Made by a program: the position numbers and the translations under genes. A DNA stretch of 14,738 nt from assembly GCA_900547915.1 (NCBI GenBank), contig URIN01000006.1:1-14738 (forward strand), given 5' to 3'. The notes under the pieces were generated by a model that had not been told where the DNA came from, did no database searches, and saw only the letters and a list, made by a program, of their open reading frames with translations. The stretch is from an uncultured Clostridium sp. (GTDB lineage: Bacteria; Bacillota; Clostridia; Oscillospirales; Acutalibacteraceae). Every line of letters starts with the position of its first letter. Position 1 is the first letter of the stretch. This document shows, one piece after another, positions 7,784 to 14,080 of this stretch.

Positions 7784-8446
7784 ATGAAAAAGAGTTTTAA
7801 ATTGTCCGAAAGTCAGAAAAGCGCTGTTTTCGGAGGTATCGTAACAGTTGTTGTAGTAGTTGTTCTTGTGCTGATAGTTGTTTTTGCCGTGAAAGGCAAA
7901 AGTGATGACAAGGCGGTTGTCCAGGAAGGAAAAGAATCTGTTTCCGTTACCGAAACTTTATCTTCTAAGGTTCAGAATGAGCAGAGCACAGAAAAATCTG
8001 TGGAAAGCACATCTCAGGAAAGCACTTCCGGTGTTTCAGGCAGTTCGGATGACGGGTATTCTATGCAGTATAAGCTTGATATTGAAAACAAGCGTTATCA
8101 GAGAGAGGTTGACAATATCAACGAGGATTATGACGTCAAGATAAACACACAAAAGCAATTGCTTAATTTCAGCAAAAAAGCTTCGAATGACAAGCTTGAC
8201 GCATATAAGGCAGAAGTGGAGCGTATAGACAGCGAAATATCTATGATAGAAGAAAATGAAGCGTCTTCTCAAAAACTTCAGGAGCTTAGGGCGGAACGTG
8301 AAGAATATCAGAAAAATGTTGACAGAATCGAAGCGGATTACGCCCAGTATGAAACCGCGATAGACAATTATGAAAAGAGCCGTCAGCAGGAGCTTGACGC
8401 AGCTCAAAAAACTCACCAAAAAAATCTGAGCGATATAACAGGCTGA
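7784..8446 (+). CDS. single-pass membrane protein with extracytoplasmic coiled coil, function unknown
   Basis: I do not recognise a family. The 220 residues have four visible parts. A short N-terminus of about 14 residues is followed by one very Val-rich transmembrane helix (about 15-37). A Ser/Thr/Glu/Gln-rich low-complexity linker runs from about 38 to 90. A highly charged helical region from about 95 to 217 has Lys/Glu/Asp/Gln heptad-like spacing and no Cys, consistent with a long coiled coil. Repeated Tyr-Asp/Glu/Gln and Asn-Tyr-containing turns recur in the coil. Topology is probably N-in, C-out, or an uncleaved signal anchor. The anchor-plus-acidic-linker layout is like that of the M23 protein at 4232, but no enzymatic domain follows. 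It has its own promoter, a good GGAGG and a terminator, so it is likely a real, separately expressed gene. A structural or cell-envelope role is only a guess. Confidence 0.8.
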   Translation: MKKSFKLSESQKSAVFGGIVTVVVVVVLVLIVVFAVKGKSDDKAVVQEGKESVSVTETLSSKVQNEQSTEKSVESTSQESTSGVSGSSDDGYSMQYKLDIENKRYQREVDNINEDYDVKINTQKQLLNFSKKASNDKLDAYKAEVERIDSEISMIEENEASSQKLQELRAEREEYQKNVDRIEADYAQYETAIDNYEKSRQQELDAAQKTHQKNLSDITG

Positions 8447-8492
8447 GTCTATATTTCGATTTCGTGTTAAGTTATAATTAAATAATTTATTG

Positions 8493-8520
8493 CGCCGCCT
8501 TGAATTAAGGCGGCGTTTTT
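8493..8520 (+). terminator. terminator of the coiled-coil protein gene
   Basis: CGCCGCCTT (8493-8501) pairs perfectly with AAGGCGGCG (8507-8515) around a five-base loop, followed by five T. It ends two bases before the rpsF -35 element and insulates the ribosomal operon from upstream transcription. Confidence 0.93.
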
Positions 8521-8522
8521 GC

Positions 8523-8551
8523 TTGACAGGACGCAATTTCTTTGTTATAAT
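8523..8551 (+). promoter_or_regulatory. consensus promoter of the rpsF-ssb-rpsR operon
   Basis: TTGACA (8523-8528), 17 bases, TATAAT (8546-8551): both hexamers match the sigma-A consensus exactly at the ideal spacing. This suits a highly expressed ribosomal operon. The expected start is near 8558. Confidence 0.93.
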
Positions 8552-8557
8552 ACCTGC

Positions 8558-8633
8558 GCTACCTTGTAAAAGGCGGCTATCCTTGCCCGGTCGGTAAGGT
8601 CCGGGCCAAAAGTCCAGAAGGAGGTGCTAAAGA
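8558..8633 (+). promoter_or_regulatory. structured rpsF leader, candidate S6:S18 autoregulatory element
   Basis: The leader of about 75 bases can form a strong hairpin, GCCCGG (8585-8590) with CCGGGC (8601-8606), around a ten-base loop. An upstream CCTT-GTAA-AAGG mini-hairpin lies at 8562-8573. Other pairings compete: CCTT at 8581-8584 can pair AAGG at 8596-8599 or the AAGG of the Shine-Dalgarno, and ACCTT at 8561-8565 can pair AAGGT at 8596-8600. Ribosomal operons of this type are known to carry a leader bound by the S6:S18 complex that recognises a CCG in a bulged hairpin. Position, CCG content and structure fit, but I could not align the consensus by eye. AGAAGGAGG (8616-8624) is the ribosome binding site. 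Confidence 0.5.
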
Positions 8634-8948
8634 ATGGCATTAAAAAAGTATGAGCTTGTATTGGTTTTCTCACTTTCAAAGGGCGAGGAAGCAGTAGAAA
8701 CTCTCAAAGCAAAGTTCTTGGAGCTTATCAAGGCTAATGGCACTCTCGGCGAAGTTGAGGAGTGGGGCAAACGTAAGCTTGCTTATCCTATCAACTACGA
8801 AACAGAGGGTTATTACATTGTTGCTCAGTTCGAATGCGAGGAGAGCTTCCCTGCAGAGCTTGACCGTGTAATCAACATTACAGACGGCGTGCTTCGCTCA
8901 CTTATCGTTGCTAAGAGCGATGAAGCAGATTCAGAGGTGGAAGAATGA
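8634..8948 (+). CDS. rpsF: small ribosomal subunit protein bS6
   Basis: S6 is a 30S platform protein that binds 16S rRNA together with S18. The 104-residue product has the family opening (KKYELVLVFS), the conserved EEWGKRKLAYPINYETEGYYIV segment in the middle, and an acidic Glu/Asp/Ser tail, all normal for Firmicutes. It is the first gene of the operon. Its TGA stop overlaps the ssb start in an ATGA junction (8945-8948), so translation of ssb is probably coupled to it. Confidence 0.97.
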   Translation: MALKKYELVLVFSLSKGEEAVETLKAKFLELIKANGTLGEVEEWGKRKLAYPINYETEGYYIVAQFECEESFPAELDRVINITDGVLRSLIVAKSDEADSEVEE

Positions 8949-9376
8949 TTAATTCCGTAGTAATTATGGGCAGATTAACTTTTGACCCTGAACTCCGTAC
9001 AACTCCAAGCGGTGTTTCCGTTGTTCGCTTTCAGGTAGCGTGCGACAGAAATTATCAGAAATCAGGCGAAGAAAGAAAAACTGATTTCATTGATGTTACC
9101 GCATGGCGCCAGACGGCAGAATTTGTTTCCCGCTATTTCCGCAAAGGCTCAATGATTGCGGTTGAGGGTTCTATCCAGACCGACAGCTATACAGACAGAG
9201 ACGGCAATAAAAGGAAGTCATTCCAGGTTGTTGCAAACAATGTTTCTTTCTGCGGCTCAAAGGCTGAGAGCGGTTCAACAAACCCCGTTTACAGCCAGCC
9301 GGCTCCGAGCTATGCTTCAGCGGATAACAGCGATTTTGAGGAAATTGTTGACGATGATGACGATTTACCATTTTAA
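8945..9376 (+). CDS. ssb: single-stranded DNA-binding protein SSB
   Basis: SSB coats single-stranded DNA during replication, repair and recombination. The 143-residue product has an N-terminal OB fold (about 1-106): INSVVIMGRL, DPELRTTPSG, the aromatic DNA contacts around DFIDVTAWRQTAEFV, and the VEGSIQTDSYTDRDGNKR strand pair. A Ser/Pro/Ala-rich flexible linker follows. The C-terminal tip DDDDDLPF is the conserved peptide that docks partner proteins such as PriA, RecO or Pol III chi-like factors. Its place between rpsF and rpsR is the classic order. The start overlaps the rpsF stop by four bases, with GAGGTGGAAGA just upstream in rpsF as ribosome binding site. Confidence 0.97.
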   Translation: MINSVVIMGRLTFDPELRTTPSGVSVVRFQVACDRNYQKSGEERKTDFIDVTAWRQTAEFVSRYFRKGSMIAVEGSIQTDSYTDRDGNKRKSFQVVANNVSFCGSKAESGSTNPVYSQPAPSYASADNSDFEEIVDDDDDLPF

Positions 9377-9391
9377 GGAGGAAAACTGATA

Positions 9392-9628
9392 ATGGCATAT
9401 AACAAGGGCGGCGCAAGAAAAGGCCGCAGAAAAGTTTGCCAGTTTTGCGTAGAAAAATGCGATCATATTGATTATAAAGACGCAGCTAAGCTCAAGAAGT
9501 TCACTTCTGAAAGAGCTAAGATTCTTCCCCGCCGTGTAACGGGTACATGCGCAAAGCATCAGAGGGAGCTTACAATAGCAATCAAGCGCGCTCGCCAGAT
9601 TGCAATCCTTCCTTACAGCGCAGACTAA
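9392..9628 (+). CDS. rpsR: small ribosomal subunit protein bS18, zinc-type
   Basis: S18 pairs with S6 on the 30S platform. The 78-residue product has the basic N-terminus, the [12 protein letters not shown] helix and [24 protein letters not shown], so identity is secure. Cysteines at 16, 19, 23 and 53 (C-x2-C-x3-C, then GTC) make it a cysteine-rich form that could bind zinc, as in many Clostridia. AAGGAGG runs directly from the ssb stop (9375-9381), placing the start 15 bases after ssb. It is the last gene before the operon terminator. Confidence 0.97.
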   Translation: MAYNKGGARKGRRKVCQFCVEKCDHIDYKDAAKLKKFTSERAKILPRRVTGTCAKHQRELTIAIKRARQIAILPYSAD

Positions 9629-9645
9629 TTAAATTAATGCAAAAT

Positions 9646-9673
9646 AAAGACCGGTCTTATGACCGGTCTTTTT
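9646..9673. terminator. bidirectional terminator of rpsR and tarJ
   Basis: AAGACCGGTC (9647-9656) pairs perfectly with GACCGGTCTT (9661-9670) around a TTAT loop, with one more A-T pair at the base. T-runs follow on the plus strand, and a TTTATTTT run follows on the minus strand. It serves the rpsF operon and, in reverse, the tarJ end six bases away. Confidence 0.92.
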
Positions 9674-9679
9674 GTATGC

Positions 9680-10705
9680 TTATATTTCCCATTTCATAAT
9701 GGTTTTGCCGAATGCTTTGCGTGTGTCCTTTTCAAAAGCCGCTTTTATATCGGCAATGGTTTTTATTTCGTTTACTGAACTTATCAGGTTTCCGAGGTAG
9801 TCTATTATCTCGGGGTTTTTTCTGTAAAGTGAAACAGTTCTTTCAAAATCCTTTACACCGCTTCTTGATGAGCCGAAAAGTCGAAGCCCCTTTTCAAGCA
9901 CCATTCTTGTGTTTACGGCAACGGGGTATTCCGAAACGCCCATAAGTGAGATAGTGCCTTCCGGTCTTATAAGACCTATTATCTGTTCTATCGCAACGGG
10001 GCTTCCGTTTCCGCCAACGCATTCAAATGCGTGGTCTATCTGAAGTCCGTCAGGTACGTCATTTACAAGATATGCGCCGTCTGCAAATGTAAAATCGGCA
10101 AGTTTTTCGTAATTTGTGCCGAAAATATAAACTTTGCTTTCCGGAAAATTCTTTTTGAGCAGCAGTGTGGTGATGTAACCAAGGTTGCCGTCTCCCCACA
10201 CACCTATTATATCGCGCCTTGAATGGGCAATATTGTCAAATCTTGAAATTGCGTGCATTGAAACGGAAACGATTTCGGTAAACGCCGCCACGTTAAGGTC
10301 GATGTCTTCAGGCAGTGCAACAAGTCTTTTTGGAGATATCTCAACATATTCCTGAAGAAATCCGTCTGCGGATGAGCCGCAGAATTTTGATGAGCGCAGA
10401 TAGTTTTCGGCTATAACGCTGTCTTCTTCATAGGGGATATTAGGTATCATAACGACCCTGTCCCCGCACTTGAACGTGCCGGTGGGATCATATACTACTT
10501 GACCTATACCTTCATGAATAAGTGCCATTGGCAGTTTCTGCGCCAGCACTTTTGCGTCCCTTGTGCCCAGATAATATCTCATATCTGCGTTGCATATGGA
10601 AAGATGAGTGGGGCGTACAACTGCGTTGCTGCCGAAAAGCTCTATATTTTCAAACGCAACTTCAAACCTTCTGGGCTGAGCAAGGCGGTAAACTGTGTTT
10701 ATCAT
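9680..10705 (-). CDS. tarJ: ribulose-5-phosphate reductase TarJ (ribitol-5-phosphate dehydrogenase)
   Basis: TarJ reduces D-ribulose-5-phosphate to D-ribitol-5-phosphate with NADPH, the first step toward CDP-ribitol for teichoic acid or capsule. The 341-residue product is a medium-chain dehydrogenase. The N-terminal catalytic domain has Cys38 (THLSICNAD) and His64-Glu65 (ALIHEG) as zinc ligands. A TarJ-typical stretch (PNIPYEEDSVIAENYLRSSKF) stands where other alcohol dehydrogenases carry a four-Cys structural zinc lobe. A Rossmann motif (GVWGDGNLGY) lies near 178, and the C-terminal substrate region follows. Its start overlaps the tarI stop by four bases (10702-10705), and GGAGG inside tarI is its ribosome binding site, so it is translated in step with tarI. 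It is the last gene of the unit. A TarL-type polymerase is not present here. Confidence 0.92.
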   Translation of the reverse strand: MINTVYRLAQPRRFEVAFENIELFGSNAVVRPTHLSICNADMRYYLGTRDAKVLAQKLPMALIHEGIGQVVYDPTGTFKCGDRVVMIPNIPYEEDSVIAENYLRSSKFCGSSADGFLQEYVEISPKRLVALPEDIDLNVAAFTEIVSVSMHAISRFDNIAHSRRDIIGVWGDGNLGYITTLLLKKNFPESKVYIFGTNYEKLADFTFADGAYLVNDVPDGLQIDHAFECVGGNGSPVAIEQIIGLIRPEGTISLMGVSEYPVAVNTRMVLEKGLRLFGSSRSGVKDFERTVSLYRKNPEIIDYLGNLISSVNEIKTIADIKAAFEKDTRKAFGKTIMKWEI

Positions 10706-11412
10706 TCTTCTTCGTCCTCCAGAAGGGACTTTGCCACTCTCATATCATACGGATATGTGATTTTGATATTGAAATTCTCGCCCTCAACAAGCGCCACTTT
10801 TTCACCCTTGAGCACAAATATCTTTGCGGCGTCAGTCAGAATTTCTTTTTCGTCGTCTGTAAGGGAGTTGTAAAGCGCTTTTAGCTTAACAGCCTTAAAA
10901 GACTGCGGCGTCTGCCCCTGATACATATAGTTTCTGTTCGGTATGGCGCTTATAAATTCTCCGTTTTCTGCTTCAACTATCGTGTCGGTCGCCTTGATAA
11001 CAGTATCGCACGCGTCATATTTTTTGCACGCCTCAATGTTTTCCAGAATAATTCTGTGCGTGATGAACGGACGCACTGAATCATGGGTAACGATAATTGT
11101 GTCGTCATTAAGGTCACCGTTTTTCTCAATAATGTCAACGGCATTCATAATAGTTTCGTTTCTTGTAGCGCCGCCGAGAGCAACAGTAATCTTGTCCTGA
11201 GCGGGTGAAATGTATTTTTTGATAAGGTCTTTCGTGTGCTCCTCCCACTGTGCTGGGCACAGAACGATTATCTTATCTATTCCCGGGCAGGCAAAAAATT
11301 TCTCAATAGTGTATATTATTATCGGCCTGCCTTTTAAATTTAGGTACTGCTTAGGCTTGTCTCCGCCCATGCGTGAGCCGGTGCCGCCCGCAAGTATAAC
11401 TCCGTAAACCAT
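10702..11412 (-). CDS. tarI: D-ribitol-5-phosphate cytidylyltransferase TarI
   Basis: TarI couples CTP to ribitol-5-phosphate, giving CDP-ribitol. The 236-residue product belongs to the IspD/TarI nucleotidyltransferases: the glycine-rich CTP loop LAGGTGSRMG with KPKQYL is at 7-24, GATRNETI in the middle, VTHDSVRPF near 110, and FNIKITYPYD near 220. HDSVRPF and the immediate partnership with tarJ favour TarI over the isoprenoid enzyme IspD, which usually has HDAARP. AAGGAG lies seven bases before the ATG. It follows the iron alcohol dehydrogenase gene by 33 bases with no terminator between them, so it is probably in that operon. Confidence 0.92.
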   Translation of the reverse strand: MVYGVILAGGTGSRMGGDKPKQYLNLKGRPIIIYTIEKFFACPGIDKIIVLCPAQWEEHTKDLIKKYISPAQDKITVALGGATRNETIMNAVDIIEKNGDLNDDTIIVTHDSVRPFITHRIILENIEACKKYDACDTVIKATDTIVEAENGEFISAIPNRNYMYQGQTPQSFKAVKLKALYNSLTDDEKEILTDAAKIFVLKGEKVALVEGENFNIKITYPYDMRVAKSLLEDEEE

Positions 11413-11445
11413 ATTTGTCTCCTTGTAATTTATTACAGTTATATA

Positions 11446-12576
11446 TTATCTTAAAGCATTATACATTTCAAGAATATTTTTCTCAGTGAGAGGAATGGGG
11501 TTTCTTGTCATAAGCATGCTCATGCTTGCTTTTGTCAGTTCTTCTATCTGTTCCTGTGTTTCGCAGCCGATCTCGCTCAGACGGGTTCTCATACCCATTC
11601 GCTTTTTCATAGCTGTTATTTCATCTGCCATATCATATGCGCTGTTAAATCCGCACTGCTTTGCAAACGCCGTTATTCTGCCGTCCTCATCAGCGTGGTC
11701 TGCATTGAATTTTATGAAATAATCAAGTGTAAAAGCACACGCTTCTCCGTGCGGCACACCATAAAGGTTCGTCAGCGGAAAAGAGCAGGCGTGACTGCCC
11801 GTTGTGCGCGGGTGCGAGAACGCAACACCTGCCGTAATGCTTGCCGCAGCCATTTTTTCACGAGCCTCAAGGTCATTCGGGTTGTTATATGCACGTTCAA
11901 GATATTTGAAAACAAGTTTTGCACTGTATACCGAGCAGGCGGAGCAGATGGGCTGATTAAGTGTGCTCCAGTAGCTTTCAACAGCGTGGCTAAGCACGTC
12001 AAGTCCCGTTGACGCTGTTATCTGCGGCGGAACGGAAAGTGTAAGTTCCGGGTCAATGATTGCTATTTTCGGGTACATTGCCTCGTCATTCATCGGCGCT
12101 TTTAAATTTTGCGCCGTGTCTGTAAGCACTGAAATGTTGGTAACCTCGCTTGCGGTTCCGCTCGTTGTGGTAAACGCTATCATCGGTATTGCTTCCGCCG
12201 CGCTTATTGCCTTGCCGCCGGTGTGGTATGCTTCTATTACATCATTTCCCTTAGCAATGGCGCACGCCGCCTTACAGCAGTCCATAGGAGAGCCGCCGCC
12301 TAGAGCAACTGCAAAATCTGCATTTACTTCTCTGAGCAGCGTAACACATTCGTTTACATTGTCTGTTGTGGGATTTGGTCTTATGTTGCTGAAAACGGCT
12401 TTGATCTTTCCGCCTGAATGTTCTACAAAGCGCTGTGCGGTTCCGTTTTTCTCAAAACTTCTTGAGCAGACAAGCACTCCCTGCTTTCCGCCTATTTCAT
12501 CTATGTATTTTTCAAGTTCTTTTCTTTTTCCGCTTCCGAAAACGATTTTAACGGGCAGATTAAATTCCCAAAGCAT
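11446..12576 (-). CDS. iron-containing alcohol dehydrogenase, possibly phosphonoacetaldehyde/hydroxyethylphosphonate-type
   Basis: This is an NAD(P)-dependent group III alcohol dehydrogenase of 376 residues. GGGSPMD (93-99) binds the nucleotide. The metal ligands are Asp193 and His197 (GLDVLSHAVESYW), His262 and His276 (PHGEA), with the spacing known from FucO-like enzymes. The stretch around 256-282 (RTTGSHACSFPLT, then YGVPHGEAC) and ESYW resemble what I recall of the PhpC/hydroxyethylphosphonate dehydrogenase branch. That sub-assignment is inference. It is first in a unit with tarI and tarJ. The frame is open 19 codons upstream of the chosen ATG (12574-12576). That ATG has GGAGTG upstream and begins where the family begins (LWEFNLPVKIVFG). 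The upstream extension is Asn/Lys/Asp-rich and would run through the promoter. The substrate is not known. Confidence 0.9.
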   Translation of the reverse strand: MLWEFNLPVKIVFGSGKRKELEKYIDEIGGKQGVLVCSRSFEKNGTAQRFVEHSGGKIKAVFSNIRPNPTTDNVNECVTLLREVNADFAVALGGGSPMDCCKAACAIAKGNDVIEAYHTGGKAISAAEAIPMIAFTTTSGTASEVTNISVLTDTAQNLKAPMNDEAMYPKIAIIDPELTLSVPPQITASTGLDVLSHAVESYWSTLNQPICSACSVYSAKLVFKYLERAYNNPNDLEAREKMAAASITAGVAFSHPRTTGSHACSFPLTNLYGVPHGEACAFTLDYFIKFNADHADEDGRITAFAKQCGFNSAYDMADEITAMKKRMGMRTRLSEIGCETQEQIEELTKASMSMLMTRNPIPLTEKNILEMYNALR

Positions 12577-12604
12577 ATTATCACTCCGTTTGTTATTTGT
12601 TTTA

Positions 12605-12633
12605 ATTCTATCACTATTATTTTTATCAATCAA
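12605..12633 (-). promoter_or_regulatory. probable promoter of the alcohol dehydrogenase-tarI-tarJ unit
   Basis: Read on the minus strand, TTGATT (12633-12628) is 17 bases from TAGAAT (12610-12605). This leaves about 20 bases from the expected start to the ATG at 12576. Its -35 lies one base from the -35 of the divergent MFS promoter. Confidence 0.6.
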
Positions 12634-12634
12634 G

Positions 12635-12663
12635 TTGAAAAAAGAAATATTATGTTTTATAAT
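12635..12663 (+). promoter_or_regulatory. promoter of the MFS permease gene
   Basis: TTGAAA (12635-12640), 17 bases, TATAAT (12658-12663) make a good sigma-A promoter. The expected start near 12670 gives a leader of about 43 bases to the ATG at 12713. Confidence 0.7.
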
Positions 12664-12712
12664 AGCAATCGGCTGTTTTTCAGCAGTAAAATGTTTTTTT
12701 CGGAGAGGGAAA

Positions 12713-13909
12713 ATGAAAAAACCAAATTATACTCATACATTGGCGGCGTGCTGCCTTGCTTATGTTACACAATCCGTTGCGGCAATGTTTCTGCCGCTTC
12801 TTTTTGTGCGCTTCGGCACAGAATTCGGTCTGTCAATAGAAAAGCTGACCGTGCTCATCACAATAACATTTTTCACTCAGATATTTGTTGATGCCGCAGC
12901 GCCGTTTATCGTTAAAAAAACAGGGTACAGAGCACTATGCGTTATTGCCGCAGTGTTTTCTTTTTGCGGCGTTGCGGGTCTTTCATTTATGGCGGATGTG
13001 GTTCCCGGAGCTTTCTGGGGCCTGCTTATATGCACTGTTCTTTACGCTATAGGCTCAGGATTTATAGAGGTGCTAATAACTCCGATAGTTGATTCGTGCC
13101 CAACCAATAAAAAAGCAGGCTCAATGGCGTTTGTTCATTCGGCTTATTGCGCCGGATGCGTGCTTGTAGTGTTGCTTTCAACAGTATATTTTACCGTGTT
13201 CGGTGTGGAAAACTGGCGTTATCTTGCGCTGTGTTTCTCCGCCGTTCCGTTTGCCGCTGCCATTGCTTTCAGTATTGTGCCGATACGTACTCCTGATGAG
13301 GTGAGGGAACGCGGCAGCGCGCGCGATATGCTTAAGGATCCGCTTTTTTGGCTTTTCGGTGCCGTTATGGTCTGCGCAGGCGCAAGCGAACTTTCTATGA
13401 GCCAGTGGGCATCCGCTTTTGCTGAGGCAGGGCTTGGAGTTTCAAAAACGATGGGAGATCTTTTAGGCCCCTGTGCATTTGCGCTTTTGATGTTTGTTGG
13501 CAGAATCATATACGGCAAATTTAGCGACAGGGTAGATATAGTAAAAGTAATGTTTGCGTGCAGTGCACTCTGCGTAGTTTCCTACTTGTTGGCATCGCTC
13601 GCTTCAAACCCGATAGTTGCTCTTATGGGCTGCTGTTTGTGCGGACTTGCCGTTTCACCTATGTGGCCAGCTACGTTCTCTCTTTGCAGTAAATATATGC
13701 CTAACATCTCATCGGCGGTGTTTGCTGCTTATGCGCTTCTCGGAGATCTTGGATGCACGGGAGGACCAACTGCTGTAGGCATGCTCTCGGGAGACAGCTC
13801 GAATATATCAAAAGGACTTCTTGTTGCTGTTGTTTTCCCCATCGTGCTCGTTATATGCCTTGCGGCAGTGAAAATAATACATAAAAAGAGCGAAAAAGCA
13901 AAGATATAA
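12713..13909 (+). CDS. major facilitator superfamily permease
   Basis: The 398-residue product is almost entirely hydrophobic with about twelve helices, typical of an MFS carrier in the cytoplasmic membrane. The loop between helices two and three is short. A central charged loop (PIRTPDEVRERGSARDML) near 190-215 separates the two six-helix halves. The second half has GRIIYGKFSDR near 265, the MFS loop motif. The overall look is like FucP-type sugar permeases, but the substrate cannot be read. The reading frame is open far upstream (from 12056) over the antisense of the alcohol dehydrogenase; that part is an artefact. ATG 12713 is chosen because GGAGAGGG lies just upstream and MKKPNYTHTL starts the first helix. 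Divergence from the dehydrogenase-tar unit may mean shared control. No clear terminator follows. Confidence 0.88.
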   Translation: MKKPNYTHTLAACCLAYVTQSVAAMFLPLLFVRFGTEFGLSIEKLTVLITITFFTQIFVDAAAPFIVKKTGYRALCVIAAVFSFCGVAGLSFMADVVPGAFWGLLICTVLYAIGSGFIEVLITPIVDSCPTNKKAGSMAFVHSAYCAGCVLVVLLSTVYFTVFGVENWRYLALCFSAVPFAAAIAFSIVPIRTPDEVRERGSARDMLKDPLFWLFGAVMVCAGASELSMSQWASAFAEAGLGVSKTMGDLLGPCAFALLMFVGRIIYGKFSDRVDIVKVMFACSALCVVSYLLASLASNPIVALMGCCLCGLAVSPMWPATFSLCSKYMPNISSAVFAAYALLGDLGCTGGPTAVGMLSGDSSNISKGLLVAVVFPIVLVICLAAVKIIHKKSEKAKI

Positions 13910-13987
13910 ACATGCACAAATCAGCGGCAGTAATTTTGTGATATTATTTAAAAATTATTAATTTTAGTATAATATTTGAATTACATA

Positions 13988-14016
13988 TTGATTAATTTAT
14001 CAAATTTTGATATATT
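13988..14016 (+). promoter_or_regulatory. candidate promoter of the symporter gene
   Basis: TTGATT (13988-13993), 17 bases, TATATT (14011-14016). A second option is an extended -10, TG-T-TATAAT at 14022-14030, which has no good -35 at 17 bases. In such AT-rich DNA chance matches are common, so only one of these need be real. Confidence 0.45.
13998..14012. repeat. inverted repeat, possible operator
   Basis: TATCAAA and TTTGATA form a perfect inverted repeat with seven-base arms and a one-base centre. It lies in the spacer of the candidate promoter and overlaps its -10. A third TTGAT half-site starts at 13988. A transcription factor site is possible; the repeat is AT-only apart from one G and one C. 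Confidence 0.4.
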
Positions 14017-14080
14017 TAAAATGTTATAATTCTATATTGGTTTGAATTAAGGGTTAAAATTTCATGAAAGCGGTGGTAAT

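Larger units (their letters stand above)
13910..14080. other. AT-rich intergenic region between MFS permease and symporter genes
   Basis: The 171 bases are very AT-rich and contain no gene of convincing quality. The only terminator-like pairing, CACAAA (13915-13920) with TTTGTG (13935-13940), has a 14-base loop and weak T-content after it. The region holds the promoter elements and inverted repeat listed separately. A 30-codon frame from the ATG at 14064 overlaps the symporter start in another frame and looks incidental. Confidence 0.6.

Noticed and set aside
8523..8633. Riboswitch in the rpsF leader
   Set aside because: Length and hairpins do not match any riboswitch class I can recognise; a ribosomal-protein-bound leader is the simpler reading.
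10499..10884. Plus-strand open frames over tarI and tarJ
   Set aside because: Shadows of two clearly recognised genes; Cys/Phe/Ser-rich products without family features.
12577..12633. Nineteen-codon extension of the alcohol dehydrogenase
   Set aside because: It runs through the predicted -10 and transcription start, has no ribosome binding site, and family proteins start at the downstream ATG.
12056..12712. Long upstream extension of the MFS permease reading frame
   Set aside because: It is the antisense of the alcohol dehydrogenase gene and of the divergent promoter region. A good ribosome binding site and a normal MFS start occur at 12713.
13915..13940. Possible terminator after the MFS permease
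   Set aside because: Only six pairs, a 14-base loop and no proper T-run.
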